In this document: piece by piece, positions 1-11,950 of the stretch
Position numbering within the stretch: the first letter of the stretch is position 1
Layout: each line of letters starts with the position of its first letter
Assembly: GCA_013399015.1 (NCBI GenBank)
Contig: VWZX01009086.1
Location: 124,001-188,000 of the forward strand
Source: Galbula dea
Lineage: Eukaryota > Chordata > Aves > Piciformes > Galbulidae
Direction: 5' to 3'
DNA: 64,000 bases
Notes under the pieces: generated by a model
Seen by the model: only the letters and a program-made list of their open reading frames with translations
Databases searched by the model: none
What the model was told of the DNA's origin: nothing
Translations under genes and position numbers: made by a program

Positions 1-3000
1 CACTGCAGCAATTCCCCCGTGGGCTTCACTGCCTCTGCCATCTTTAAAGTCTACCCTTTCCACTCTGTCTTGCCCATCATGCCCCAGATTTTATTCCTTA
101 TAAAAGCTTCTTTCTGTGCTCCCCCAACATTCATCTCTGTTCAGAAAGATTCTTCACAATCCATAGTGAGTACTAGAAGAAAGAAAGTCCTATAAGCAGA
201 TGCCCATTCTGTTGATGTTCACAGATAATTCAGTCACAATCCTTTTGCACCTTGAAACTTGAAAACCACACATGAATAACACATCTTCAGGGCTGCAGAA
301 GTATATCTGAAAGTGCTAATTCACTTGCATTTGAACACTATACTGGAGCAGCAAAAGGCTAGGAGCAATAGAATGAAGAAGAGTGAACTGTTGTTTGCAG
401 TTCAGTCTGCCCACGTCTGTGCAAAAGGCTAAAGTCATTGTTATTCTCTCACACAGTAGCCCTGTGGATTTGTTTGTGTCTTGAATTGTGAGCTTCCTAT
501 TTATGGCTTTACCTGAGTTTTGTTGTTTCCCTTGCTTGCAGAGCCTGACTGTGACAGCTTCAACATGCTTCCTCTGTGGAGCAATTGCAAGAGTTGCTAA
601 ATATTGAGAACACCATCTCAGGACACATCTGGCAGTGCACTACAGCACATAAGCCTGTTAGCTCTTTGTATGGGAGATACCCTGAGGAAATCACTATAAA
701 AGTGCCAAAAGATTATCTACTGATAACATCTGGAAAAAAAAAAATCCTTTAATGAAACTGAGACAACTGAGAAACACACTGGGTGGAAGCAAAGGTCTTC
801 ATGCAAGAAGTGATTCCAGCAGCTGGAGTGTTAAGAACCCATCAAGTGTCACAGGACTGAAGATAACGTTGCAGGGAGGGCAGGAGTGATCAATGGATGA
901 GTTGGAATGACTCCTGTTTGCAAGCCCTGTTCCCTCTTCGTGGTGTACTCACTCATACAGAGTTTATCTTATGCATCCTTTGGTACTTTCATTCATTTTA
1001 ACCTGCAGGCTGTAAACACATTTGTTATGAAAAGAATAAAATGAGACAAACTCTGTGTGAAGCCCTTGAAATCTTGCTGCAGGACTATTCATCACCTCAT
1101 TCTCATCACAGAGGCACAGCACCATTTGTTATTACTAGTTAACAGGAGACAGAGAGAGGAAGACAAGAAAAAAAAAGAGAGACAACATAGAATGGAGATG
1201 GGAAAATGGACAGAAGTCAGAGGAGATATGGTGGTGGTGCTGGAGGACAAAATAAGAAGAGAGGAGATGTGATCATGATAGAGTGATGAGACTCAATTCA
1301 ACAGGCTTCCTTTAAACAAAAGTCTTCTCTTGCCTCATTACTTTTCCTATTTTGGCAAGGTGAAGCTTTTGAGTAATTTTGAATAGTTCTGTGGCTGTGA
1401 CTACCAGAAAAGCCTCACAAGGACTTTAACCAAACAGACTTCAGAAGTTCCTAAGGCCATTTTTCAATACAGTGGGAATTTGAATTGACACAATACAGCA
1501 TGACACAATAAAGACATTGCCACACTACTGTAGAAGGGCCAGCAAATGTGCCATTGACAGAAGAGGAGATTCTCAGAACTGCTAGAACAGTATAAACACC
1601 TGGAGCAGCAGCACTGGAGGAGAGAGCAGAGCTTTCCAAATATGCCTCTCCCACAAACATAAGCAAAATAAAGCAGAAGTCCAGTCATCCATTTGACATG
1701 ATTGTGCAGTTTCTCCCTTCCCATTACTGCATGTGTAACAGGTCATGTTTTGCTCTCTGACACAGAGTCAGTTGCACATCTATCCCATAAGTGTCAAAAC
1801 CATGTGACTAAGCAAAACTGCCCTATGATGACAGCATACAAAAACCAGCCTCTTCCAGCATATTTGCTCTCCTGATTTTCAGGACAAACATCCCAGTAAC
1901 TGCAGCAACTTTAGACATGAGGATTTTGGTGTCCACAGAGGTGGGCTGAACCCCAGTATCACCAGAGCCCTGTCTCAGCTGGTGGTTCCTTTCATTCTGG
2001 GTTACTCCAGATGCCATCACAGAGCCCTCTCACACATACACAGCACAGGGAGATGTGACAGAATGCCAGGTATCATGTCAGTCAGAGTCTGTACCAAAAT
2101 CAGCTCATGGCTTCAGGCAGTGAAGCTTACCATGGCTCTGCTGTCCTCAAGAAAGGCATCTGCTACAGTTTGACCTCGCTTGTTGTAAACAGACAACATG
2201 CATTTTGAAGAAAGGATGTGTCCACATCATAACACAAAATCACCTTAATCAGCTGGAACTGTACCTCTGGGAACCACAGAAATGAAACAGGCTTTCTCCA
2301 GGTTGTGTTTGTACTGAAGTTACAGAAAGAAGCAAGTCACCTTCCATTTAACCAGGAGTTTGCTCAGCAGGCAGCAGAAAGCATTGAGAAGAAAGCATGG
2401 CAGACTCTGTCAATGAGCAACATCAAGACCATAGCCAGACCACAAGTAGGTTGGCTGTTACACACTGCTGCTGCTCTCAAAGGGCTTTATTAGAAAGCAA
2501 AGGACACAAAGCAGTGCTTCAACAAGATGATGTTTAACTGTGTCCTCTTGGGAAGACGGCACAAGGCAGACTTGCTAGCCTCCCCTGGGGTCTATAGGGA
2601 CCTAACAAGCTCTCAACAGATTCCCTTTGGTCTAAGATGAGTTACTGCTGAGTTTCTGGACTCTAGCTAAGTCTCAGTGGCTCAGTGTTTAGCTGGTTCA
2701 GACACAAATACAGTTTTACTGGCATCTTTTTACACTAAAAGAGAGAAAATAAACAAGCATGTAAAGGGTTCAGAGTGACAGCTTCGACTTTCTTATTAGT
2801 CTCAGTCTCTTGAGCAAGCAGCAGAGTAAAACTAGCAAATAGTGGCCATTAAAACAATGATAGCTGCAATGTACCTGACTGTAGTGGGGCTGGTGACCAG
2901 CCTGCATGGCCTTATCACTCTCAGGAGGCCAACTTACCCACTTTCTTTGGCCTTGGTGCAGTTGCTTTGTTCTTGAGCTGGATCTACAGCAGGAAGCTGG

Positions 3001-3070
3001 ACACAGCACTGCAATGCTGTGCTTCCCACTCCTTCATCATCCACCCTCTGTGTTCTGTGTATAGCATAAC
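1..3070. other. Unique AT-rich sequence, no gene seen
   Basis: All open frames here are under 90 codons, overlap on both strands and resemble no family I know. I see no repeat tail, RNA gene or clear promoter. The only compositional feature is the purine-rich tract listed separately at 1135-1272. Confidence 0.6.
1135..1272. repeat. Purine-rich low-complexity tract
   Basis: The plus strand is dominated by A and G for about 130 bases, with runs such as GACAGAGAGAGGAAGAC and an A9 run, then several GGAGATG-like words. It is not a clean tandem repeat. The 71-codon frame through it is lysine- and glutamate-rich only because of this bias, so I do not call it a gene. Confidence 0.6.
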
Positions 3071-3590
3071 ATAAAATCTTGGAATGTCCTGAGTTGGAAG
3101 GGACCAACAAGAATCATTGAGTCCAGTTCCTGGCTATGCACAAGACAACCCCAAAATCTCACCATGTGTCTAAGAGCATTATCTAGATGTTTATTGAATT
3201 CTCTCAGGTTTGGTGCCAAGATTACTTCCCTGGGGAGCCTGTTCCAGTGCTCCACCACCCTCTGGGTGAAGAACCTTTGCCTAATTTCCAACCTAACCCT
3301 CCCCTGGCACAGCTTCATGACATTTCCTTGGTTCCTGTCTCTGGTCACCAGAGAGAAGAGATCAGCTCCTGCCTCCCCACATCCCCTCATGAGGAATTTA
3401 TGAACTGCAATGAGGTCTCCCCTCAGTCTTCTCTTGTCCAGGGTGACCAGACCAAGTGATTTTAATCATTCCCCTTATGGCTTCATTTCTAGACCCTTCT
3501 CCATCTTAGTGGCCTCCCCTGTATGTTCTTCAACAGCTTCATATCCCTCCTATAATGGTGCCCAAAACTGCACAATAGACACAGGCAATG
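3071..3590 (-). mobile_element. CR1 LINE fragment, tail type D
   Basis: Read on the minus strand, this ends in the CR1 3' block (TTGGTCCCTTCCAACTCAGG and a degenerate ATTCTATG-like end near 3071). Upstream of that it runs through the terminal part of ORF2, including the conserved FTQRVVEHWNRLPREV-type stretch near 3200-3290 and the NLEGDLTRV-like region. It is 5'-truncated near 3590, as is usual for CR1. The reading frame is broken. Its tail matches those at 6275-7062 and 28286-28665. Confidence 0.93.
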
Positions 3591-6274
3591 CATGAGGAAG
3601 GTCAGGAAGAGGAAAATCCATAACAACTATGGTAGCTGAATAATATGGGGAAAAACACTTCAGCCCTGTAGGAGGAACTCTGCAGTTAACCAAACTGAAC
3701 AATAGGAAGCAGCAATGAAAGGGATGTTGCTTAAATTTTGATCCTGCCTCTGTGCCATTCCAGATTCTTTCATGGGCTAGCAGAAGTGCTTCCTTCCCAT
3801 TGGATTTAGTAGACTAAGATCTGTAGCAAGATCAGTTATTTATCAGAAAGGATAACCAGAGGAGAAAGAGCAGAGCTCTCCTCCACACTCCCTGGCTTAT
3901 TTCACAGCTTCATAGCTAGTGCCAGACCAAACCACACACCAGAGAAGCAAGACTTTCCTCTGATGGTCAGACACCCACTTGGAAAGAGGCAAACCAGACT
4001 CTAGTGACTCCTTGGCATAAAATGAGACAAAGTTCTCCAGCAGGGAGACCTGGCAGTCTTTGGTTTCTGTGACAGAAATCTCTGTGCTAAGAGGTCTCAG
4101 TGTGACAGCCAACTTCTACCAAAACTGGAGGAGCTCCTTTCACAGGCACCAGCTGAGGATCTGTCCCCCCAATTATTTATGTTTGCTGTGATATGGTAAT
4201 GATATGGAACGTGCCCCTACCACCCCACTGCCTTACAGTGATCTCTCTGATGTTGTGAGAGAGGATGAAAGTAGCAAGATGAAAGAAAAAGGAAAAGCTC
4301 AAAACAAGCTTACATTAAATATTCATGACTGGTAGTAATTACAAACAGAAAATGGGAACTAAAGCAGCAGTGATTATGCAGTGCCCAAATCATCTATTTG
4401 CAACTCCCTCCAGGAATTTTTCTCCATGGCTTTGTGTTGGTGGAGTTGAAGTGTCAGCCCATCGTTTCAACCTCTATCTTTGGTCAGATTTGGCTTCTTT
4501 CTGTATCAGATGCATAAATGTGGGCTAATATGATGATTTGGGAGTAAAAATAAAGCTCTAAGCTTTATTTCTTCTCTCTGCTAACAGCTATAATGAAACT
4601 GTTTCCAGTAGACCCAAGATGGCATCTCAACTGCACAGAACAATGAGATTTCAACAGCAAGACTCTTGTGTCTGTCACTTCAGATGTTAAATGGCTTCTT
4701 CTGTGCATTCATAAAAGGAACTAACTTCTATTATTGTTTTCTTCTTATAGATTAAGGGCTTTTATGTTATATCTCTGCTTGTGATGGTAACTGAGGTGAT
4801 TCTGATTGGCCATTGTTAAGGTTGCTAACTAAAATCTTTTTAGAAAGCCCATATTTGAAAAGTTGTTTCTCAAATGCAAAATGACAGCAAACTAAGAACT
4901 GTTTCTGAAAGGTTCTTTCACATGTGAATAATGATGAACATGTTGATTTTCTGGGAATTACCCTTTTCTCAACTATATAGAACCACACCTTTATTCCTTT
5001 CCATTTATTCCATTCTATCTGTGTGTTTCTGTGGTGTGAAAGCTGCTGTTGCTAAGCTGATGTTAAAACCCAACACGTGTAGAAGAATAATGAAATACAT
5101 CCTAGGATATTCTTACAGATAAAGATATACTGGGGTTGAATTGAAGGTGTTCAGTCAGACCAAGGGTGAAAAAGTTTGTTAAGCTGCAGTATTAGCTTCC
5201 TGAGCCATACTAGTCCTCTCAAGTTACAGAAAATCACAGAAAATCCAATCTGCAAATACCTGAAATCATTTCAATGTTCCCATGAAGAAGACTCTCCCTC
5301 TGATACAAAATATTAGTTCATAGAAAAAAAGCATGGATTCTACTTCCACAGTGAACTTGTCAGGTTTTTTTCATCTGAACACCACTCAGCTTTGGAGACC
5401 ACCCTAGCCCCATTGGGTTTCTAAGGCAACTTAATTCCCAATATCTGAGATTGCAGAATGCTTTAATTGAAGCCAGCATGCAGTCAGATGATGTTTCTTC
5501 ACAAATCTTCAGAAACATCAACTGCCAGGCTGAAGAGTAATTGCATTGCTATCTACTGGCTTTTATCTGCAGCTTTGCTGCATAATTTTTCATGTTCTTT
5601 AGAAGGCTTTAACACAAAGAGAGAACATGCCTAGAGTCCCACAGAGGTGTTTTGACATCATGTTTAATAAAACATGAAGAACTCGTTAATAAATAATGTT
5701 CTGCTAGGTTAACAAATAAAGCTGAGTGCATTCATGAGACCCAGAAGTAAATCACATCACACATGCAGCCAAATAACTTGTTAAAATGTTTGCAGTGGTC
5801 CCACTGCTTCAGTGTGTTTGGAAGTGCCCAACACAACACTGCACCAAGGAAACCCCTGCAGGACATCTGCATGCACCTGCAATTACAACAATACTTGTCA
5901 GTTGTTATTTGCATTCTGTGGGCTTCAGGGGTTTATAAACAGGGATTCATGAGAGTGACAAAGAAATATTTATATGTTGTTAAGCCTTGCTGAGAGAGCA
6001 CTGCTGTCTGGAGTTTCAAAGGGAAAGACCTCTTGTACTCATTGAGTTCTGCTTCACCCCCTACCTGTGTCAAAGCTACCAGCTTCAAACATTCTACTGC
6101 AGACACTTGAGTTACAGCTTTCAAGGCTGTGTCAATATTTCCATGTCCTTATTTTCCAAGGTTAAATATTCTGGCAAGTTTTGAATCAAGGTCTGAGGAG
6201 AGCTTCTAGCTGCCTGAGGTCAATGACATAACTCCTGTTGGCTTCAGCTACACCAGGACTTCATGTAGAATCTG
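3591..6274. other. Unique AT-rich sequence, no gene seen
   Basis: No open frame above 76 codons and no recognisable repeat apart from the small hairpin at 4548-4570. Nothing else can be supported. Confidence 0.55.
4548..4570. repeat. Short perfect inverted repeat
   Basis: AAATAAAGCT, a 3-base spacer CTA, then AGCTTTATTT: a perfect 10-bp stem. It is AT-rich, and chance is a reasonable explanation in a window this size. Confidence 0.6.
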
Positions 6275-7062
6275 GAGTAGGATTGATGATGCCAAACTAG
6301 GAGGAGCTGTTGACTCCTTTGAAGGCAAAGAGGCTGCAGAGATATCTGGACAGACTGAAGGGTTGGGCAACCACCAACCACATGGAGCTGACCAAGGGCA
6401 AGTGGTGGATTCTGCACCTGGGACAGGACACCCCTGGATGTACACACAGACTGGGGAATGAGAGGGTGGAGAGCAGCCCCACAGAGAGGGGCCTGGGGGT
6501 TCTGGTTGATGGCAAGTTGAAGAGGAGCCAGCAGTGTGCCCTGGCAGCCAAAAGGGCCAACTGTGTCCTGGGGTGCATCAGGCACTGCATTGTTAGCTGG
6601 GCAAGGGAGGTGCTAGTCCCGCTCTGCTCTGGGCTGCTGTGGCCTCAGCTCCAGTGTTGGGTGCAGTTTGGGGCAACACAATAGAGGAAGGATATGAAGT
6701 TGTTGGAGAGTGTCCAGATGAGGCCACAAGGATGGTGAAGGGTCTAGAGAGGAACCTATATGAGGAACAGCTAAAGTCACTTGGTTTGTTCAGCCTGCAG
6801 AAGAGGAGACTGAGGAGAGATCTCATCTGGGTCTATAACTTCCCCATGAGGGGAAGCAGAGGAGCAGGAGCTGATCTCTTCTTTCTGATGACCAGTGACA
6901 GGAGTTGAAGGAACAGCCAAACCTGACAGGATTCAAGAAACATTTGGGCAACCCCCTCAGGTACATGGTGTGGTTTTTGAGGTTGTCCTGTGCACAGTCA
7001 GGAGTTGGAGTCCATGATCGTTGTGGGCCCCTTCCAACTCAGGACATACTATGATTCTACCA
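6275..7062 (+). mobile_element. CR1 LINE fragment, tail type D
   Basis: It starts in the reverse-transcriptase region just at the DDAKLGG-like motif that follows catalytic motif C (near 6285-6305), continues through the ORF2 C-terminal region and ends with a type D tail (CCCTTCCAACTCAGGACATACTATGATTCT at the end, abbreviated). A frame of 124 codons (6310-6684) survives, then the coding sequence is broken. There is an internal deletion near 6904, where the text jumps from the GDRS-type region to the GFKKHLGNPLRYMV-type end. Confidence 0.93.
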
Positions 7063-7784
7063 CCCACTGTCTTTCTTAGTTAAGTGCCTAAGTTGGGAGC
7101 TAAAGTTACTTTAAACTGCCTGTAATCAATGCCAAGAGATGAATGTTTCCAGAATGTGATTCAGAACCAGGCTGCTGATTACAGAATCAGCTTAAAATGA
7201 GCAAGTTCTCAATTTAGAGACTTCTGCTACGTGCTTATGCTTCTAGGCAGGAAAACTCTTCAGTCCCTCCAAGGAGGGTAAGGAACAGATTGTACAATTC
7301 AAGTCTGGGCCTGTGAGATCTATGCAGTTTCTCAGGGAAAGGGGAAAAAAAGTTTCCCTATTTTATTTTTAGTTTATAATAGGTATATAGTCACATTCTA
7401 AATAGAGTCATGAAACAGGAACAAAGAATCCAAGTGCATGTCTTTAAGTTTCTACCACAATTTCTACAAGCACAGAAATGCTACATTTCTCTGTATTAGT
7501 TCACTGTCACTTGAAAATAATACCTTCATTTTGGAGTGAATTAAAGAAAAAAGAAGCGTATTTCTTGTCATCTATTTACTGAAAAACCAAATTCCAGTGT
7601 GTTTAGAGTGCTTATAAAAAAAGATTATTTTTCACACCTGACTGAGCTGCTAGGTTCCAAGAGCTCCTGTGAATAAGAGGATTGGATGAAGGTATAATAT
7701 CTTCTGACAATGACTTAAAATATTCTATATATTTGATGAAAGCAATAGCTATTTAGGTACAGCAAAGCCACCTTTCCAGATGTT

Positions 7785-7857
7785 TTCTGGTTTGTTGTTG
7801 TTGGGCTTTGTTGTTTGGGTTTAGGGTTTTGTTGTTGTTGTTTTGGGGTTTTTTTAA
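7785..7857. repeat. TTG/GTTT low-complexity tract
   Basis: Built from GTTGTTGTTGGG, TTTGTTG and GGGTTT words. It contains a single telomere-like GGGTTTAGGG, but no array. The same style of TG-rich or AACC-rich tract recurs at 10594, 19606, 57850 and 59735. Confidence 0.7.
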
Positions 7858-8303
7858 GAGAAGATATCAAGAAAAGAACCTTCAGATCCATGACATTTTA
7901 AAAGATGAAATTGAAAAGAACCAAACCTTTTAATCTGAGCCACAACTGGGGTGATTTTCACAGGATATTCTAAATTGTGATGAGCAGGACAGAAGTAGAA
8001 AAACTTTTGGCTTTAAAACATCCACAGATTAAAGCTCTTCAGGGAACTGCAATGTTCAATAAGCATCTGCAATGCAGGACAGCAAGCAGAGGTGGCTAAA
8101 GTGCATGGCCTGTGGATTTGCCATGGTTTGCTTCCATTTACCATTGAATACCATTTGTATCTATGATAACAGGAGAATATAAATGCATGAGCACAAGCCA
8201 GTGAAAATCAATAGGAAACATCCCAGCAAGGGGATGATGATGTGGTTTAGTGTATAGACTTTCCATATTTTATTCTATGGCTTCCCATTTGTTATTCTCT
8301 GCT

Positions 8304-8335
8304 GACTTGCTGTTGGAAAGCAGACTTGCTGTTGG
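8304..8335. repeat. 13-bp direct duplication
   Basis: GACTTGCTGTTGG occurs at 8304-8316 and again at 8323-8335, separated by 6 bases (period 19). It looks like a small replication-slippage duplication. Confidence 0.8.
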
Positions 8336-8863
8336 TTACCTCTGAAAATGAGAGCCATGTACATTTTAGAACTCAGTCTCTGTTGGGGTTTGGTGGGTTT
8401 GTACATTTTTTTCCCTAGGTAAAGCCTAAGTACTCAGACTAGGAGAAAAATCCCTGTGTTCTCAGGTGAGAAGCAGAAGGTTGCTGGGAAATGTTCCCTG
8501 TCTGGTCAATGCAGAACACAAGTTTTTGGAGGAGTTTGTCTTGTGAGATCTGAAGTGGCTGTGGGGTACAAGAGTTAGCTGAAGACACAGCACAGCCAGT
8601 ACAGCAATTCTTCTGGGTTCTCTGACCACAGGATCTGAAGTGATAATCTTTCTTGAAAGCTAAGATCCTTCTAATCCTCAAGTACTAAATGGGCACTTTT
8701 TAATGATGCTAGTAGGTTTCTGTATCCAAATTTTGCTTGCCTTATACTTCAGCTATTTACACCTCTCTGAGACCATGCCAATAATCCAGAAACATATATA
8801 AGGACATTAAATTTTGTTGTTAAGGACATAATTTATGAATAACTTAGTATTACATGACACTGG

Positions 8864-8930
8864 ACAGGTTGGACTAGATGATCTTTTGAGGTCCCTTCCA
8901 ACTCCTAACATTCTGTGATTCTGTGTGTGA
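8864..8930 (+). mobile_element. CR1 3' tail only, old copy
   Basis: Only the last 65 bases of a CR1 remain: GGTTGGACTAGATGATCTTT, a TCCCTTCCAACTCC block, then ATTCTGTGATTCTGTG. It is severely 5'-truncated. It is diverged enough that I place it in the old or unassigned group. Confidence 0.9.
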
Positions 8931-9367
8931 CAGTAAAATGGCATCAGAGAGTTCTATATCTATTGTAGACAGCTTTAGAACACTACAGCTACAAGATGAT
9001 ATAAAAACCCCAAATATTTCTTTATGCTAAGCCTTGTGACTATATGAGTGTGCAGCTGAGGCTTTCAAACAAGCTACTATTCACTTAACAATATGTTTAT
9101 GTTACCATACATATGTTCCATGCCATGGAATCACACAACACGTACAGCATATAGATAGAAAATACTGAGAGAAAATTGCTATTTCATTTCAATGCCATTA
9201 ATCTGCAAGGAGAAAAAAAATAGGGAGTGTGATTTGTGTCATACAATATGAAAACCACCTAGAACAAGCAAGAAAAAACAATAAGGAATTTATTATTTTT
9301 TTCCTTTTGCGTTACTAACTCAAAGAAGAAATTTGTGATTTAAGTTTTGTAAACAATGTGTACATTC
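8931..9367. other. Unique AT-rich sequence, nothing recognised
   Basis: A stretch of about 440 bases between two CR1 copies, rich in A and T. No gene, RNA or repeat is supported. Confidence 0.55.
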
Positions 9368-9686
9368 ACAGAATCACACAGAATCACAGAATCATTAGGG
9401 TTGGAAAGGAGCCTCAAGATCATCTAGTCCAACTGACAGCCCTACACTACTCTTACCCCTAAATCAGCCCCTGAAGAAACACATCTATCCTCTTCTTAAA
9501 AACCTCCAGGGATGGTGACTCCACCACCTCCCTGGGCAGCCTATTCCAATATCTCACCTCTCTTTCAGTAAAAAAACTTCTTCCTAATATCTAATCTAAA
9601 CCTACCCTGGCTCAGCTTAAGCCCATTCCCTCTAGTCCTGTCACTAGTCACAAGGGAGAAGAGGCCAACACCCGCCTCCCTAGAAT
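9368..9686 (-). mobile_element. CR1 LINE 3' part, tail type A
   Basis: On the minus strand this is the 3' end of a CR1 nearly identical in layout to the copy at 20483-21312, including the shared tail (AGGGCTGTCAGTTGGACTAG, then GATCTTGAGG). It runs from the tail at 9368 up to the edge of an N gap, where the sequence corresponds to about 20996 of the other copy. It and the piece at 9813-10320 are one element. Confidence 0.95.
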
Positions 9687-9812
9687 NNNNNNNNNNNNNN
9701 NNNNNNNNNNNNNNNNNNNNNNNNNNNNNNNNNNNNNNNNNNNNNNNNNNNNNNNNNNNNNNNNNNNNNNNNNNNNNNNNNNNNNNNNNNNNNNNNNNNN
9801 NNNNNNNNNNNN
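9687..9812. other. Assembly gap (126 N) inside a CR1
   Basis: A run of 126 N. Lining up both edges with the uninterrupted copy at 20483-21312 shows that about 510 bases of the element should lie here, so the N run probably understates the missing sequence by about 380 bases. Confidence 0.85.
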
Positions 9813-10320
9813 CCTCTGCAGAGCCTCCCTACCCTCAAGCAGATCGACACTCCCACCCAGCTTAGTGTCATCTGCAAACTTACTAAGGCTGCACTCTATC
9901 CCCTCATCCAAGTCATCAATAAAGATGTTGAACTGGAGAGGCCCCAGCACTGACCCCTAAGGGACACCACTCGTGACCGGCCACCAACCAGACTTGACTC
10001 CATTGAGCACAACCCTCTGGACTCAGCTATCCAACCATTTTTTTATCCAGCCAAGGGTGTGCTCATCCAAGACACGAGCAGCCAGTTTCTCAAGGAGAAT
10101 GCTGTGGGAAACTGTGTCAAACGCCTTGCTAAAGTCAAGGTAGACAACATCCACAGCCCTTCCTTCATCTAATAAGCGAGTTTCCCCATCACAGAAGGAG
10201 ATCAGGTTAGCCATACAGGACCTGCCTTTTGTGAAGCCATGCTGACTGGACCCGATCCCCTGGCTGCTCTGCAAGTGCCACAGAAGGGTACTCAGGATGA
10301 TCTGCTCCATCAGCTTTCTT
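9813..10320 (-). mobile_element. CR1 LINE reverse-transcriptase part, type A
   Basis: This is the 5'-ward half of the interrupted CR1. On the minus strand it encodes reverse-transcriptase core: YLDFSKAFDTVSH (motif A, first catalytic Asp, near 10110-10150), VTSGV.GSVLGPLQFN (near 9940-9985) and KFADDTKLGG (motif C, the catalytic Asp pair, near 9860-9890). At least two in-frame stops, near 10023 and 9959, make it inactive. It is 5'-truncated at about 10320, at the MEQI-type region upstream of motif A. Confidence 0.94.
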
Positions 10321-11523
10321 TTGGTGTGTTTGAAATATTACAAGATATCTGAAGGGCTATACAACAGCTGTTAAAGCAGGGATCTCTTGGTCAGGTCATT
10401 AAGACAGGAGTGCTCTTGATCTCAATCAAGGTAGCAGCATATTAACCAAGGAGGGAAAGCACCATCCTGTGTCAGAACAAGAAAGGACACAGAAAGCATT
10501 TGGCATCCTTTAGTACACACATCCTGCAGCTGAGCTTGTAATTTTATTTTAGGGAAAGGAAGAGGATTTAGGCTTTAAAGGGACAGTTAAATATGTATTA
10601 AAAAAACCCAAACCAAACCAACAAACCACCAACCAAATCAACAAGCACAAATTCCCCAAGGAACCCAGCATTATTTCTAGGACAGTATTTCCTGGTGGAT
10701 CAAAGCACATCAGCTCTCATTACAGTCCCTAAAGAGCAAGACTTTCCCATCCTAGCTTTTGGTCTGCAAGGAGGCAGAAGCCAACCATGAGAGTGTTTTG
10801 GGGTGTTCACTGTCCCCAGCTCAGCTGGGACTCTTCTCAGGGTGCTTTTGGGGGCATGATATAGGCAGACCCCAAAGTGGATCAGTTGGCTGTTCATCCC
10901 TCAGAGGAGGTAGGTGACACAAATGGTCAAGAAGAAGAAATTCCCTTATTTCTGGAGGAGTCCCTGGTGCCCTTTTAGCTGGTCAGAGTGCAGTCAGGAT
11001 TGCTGATGATATTTATGATTTGAGTGCTGAAATGGGAGAATTTCTGCATTGTTTCCATGCCTCCTCTAACAAGCTCTGTCTTTTAAGTACCCCTCTAGGA
11101 ATAGACACAGAATTTAGAAAAACAAATGCTTTATTCATGATAGCAATAAGTACAGCATGGCTCTACACATACCAATTGAAGAGTAGTTTAGTTTTTGCAT
11201 TTTGTAGTTTATTCCTCCCAATAACTACATGTTCCTACAAGTGCCTGACAAATGTGCCCTGGGTTTTCTACACAGCTCTTAGTGGAGAACATTTCAAGGA
11301 GTTTGCATAAAGTGGATGAAGCTGTGATATGCAGCACAGATGGTGAGCCACTGGAGTGACTACAAGGAAGGAACTAGCAGGAGGAAAATGTTCAGAGAAT
11401 GTATTTTCCTTAGGAAGCCTAAAGATTAACCAATTCAGATTTGCATTCCAATTGATGTGAGTGAAATATATATGGAAAATAAAGAGGATGACTCCAGTGC
11501 TGTCTGAAAACATCTTTGCTTTT
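10321..11523. other. Unique sequence, no gene seen
   Basis: No convincing frame; the longest is 96 codons and resembles nothing known. It holds the AACC-rich tract at 10594-10651. Nothing else is recognised. Confidence 0.55.
10594..10651. repeat. AAACC/AACCA low-complexity tract
   Basis: A7, then repeated CCAAACCAAACCAACAAACC-type words. It is the complement-style counterpart of the TG-rich tracts elsewhere and has no exact period. Confidence 0.75.
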
Positions 11524-11950
11524 CACAGAATCACAAATTCATGAAGGCTGGAAGAGACCTCAAAGATCATTAAGTCCAACCATCAACCTGTCACCCCCAC
11601 GCCACTAAACAATGTCCCTGAGTACCATGTCTAGGTGTTTTTTGAAGCCCCCCAGGGATGGTGACTGTACCCCTGCTCTGGGCAGCCTGGGCCAATGCCT
11701 AACAACTCTTGCTGGGAAGAAATTTTTCCTAATACCCAATCTAAACCTCTCCTGGTGCAGCTTGAGGCCATTTTCACTTGGCCTCCCACTGGTAACCTGG
11801 GAGGAGAGATCAATCCTCACCTGTCTACAACTGTCTTTCAGGTAGTTGTAGAGAGAGATGAGGTCTGCCCTGAGCCTCCTCTTCCTCAAACTAATCAACC
11901 CCAGTTCCCTCAGCTGTTCCTTATGGGATTTATTCTCCAGACCCTTTAAG
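11524..11950 (-). mobile_element. CR1 LINE fragment, tail type B
   Basis: Minus-strand CR1 with a type B tail (GGTTGATGGTTGGACTTAAT near 11575, then a CTTCCAGCC block). It extends into the ORF2 end, where a 129-codon frame (11605-11994) survives but runs past the repeat edge. The recognisable stretch YEEQLRELGL.SLRKRRLRADL lies near 11840-11930. It is 5'-truncated near 11950. Confidence 0.94.

Larger units (their letters stand above)
7063..8863. other. Unique AT-rich sequence, no gene seen
   Basis: No gene-like frame. It holds the TG-rich stretch at 7785-7857 and the small tandem duplication at 8304-8335; otherwise nothing recognisable. Confidence 0.55.

Noticed and set aside
7785..7857. Possible interstitial telomere sequence
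   Set aside because: Only one GGGTTTAGGG-like word occurs; there is no TTAGGG array.
9648..9950. A 100-codon frame on the minus strand across the 126-N gap
   Set aside because: Both ends are CR1 ORF2 text, but the frame runs through undetermined bases and joins parts that should be about 510 bases apart.
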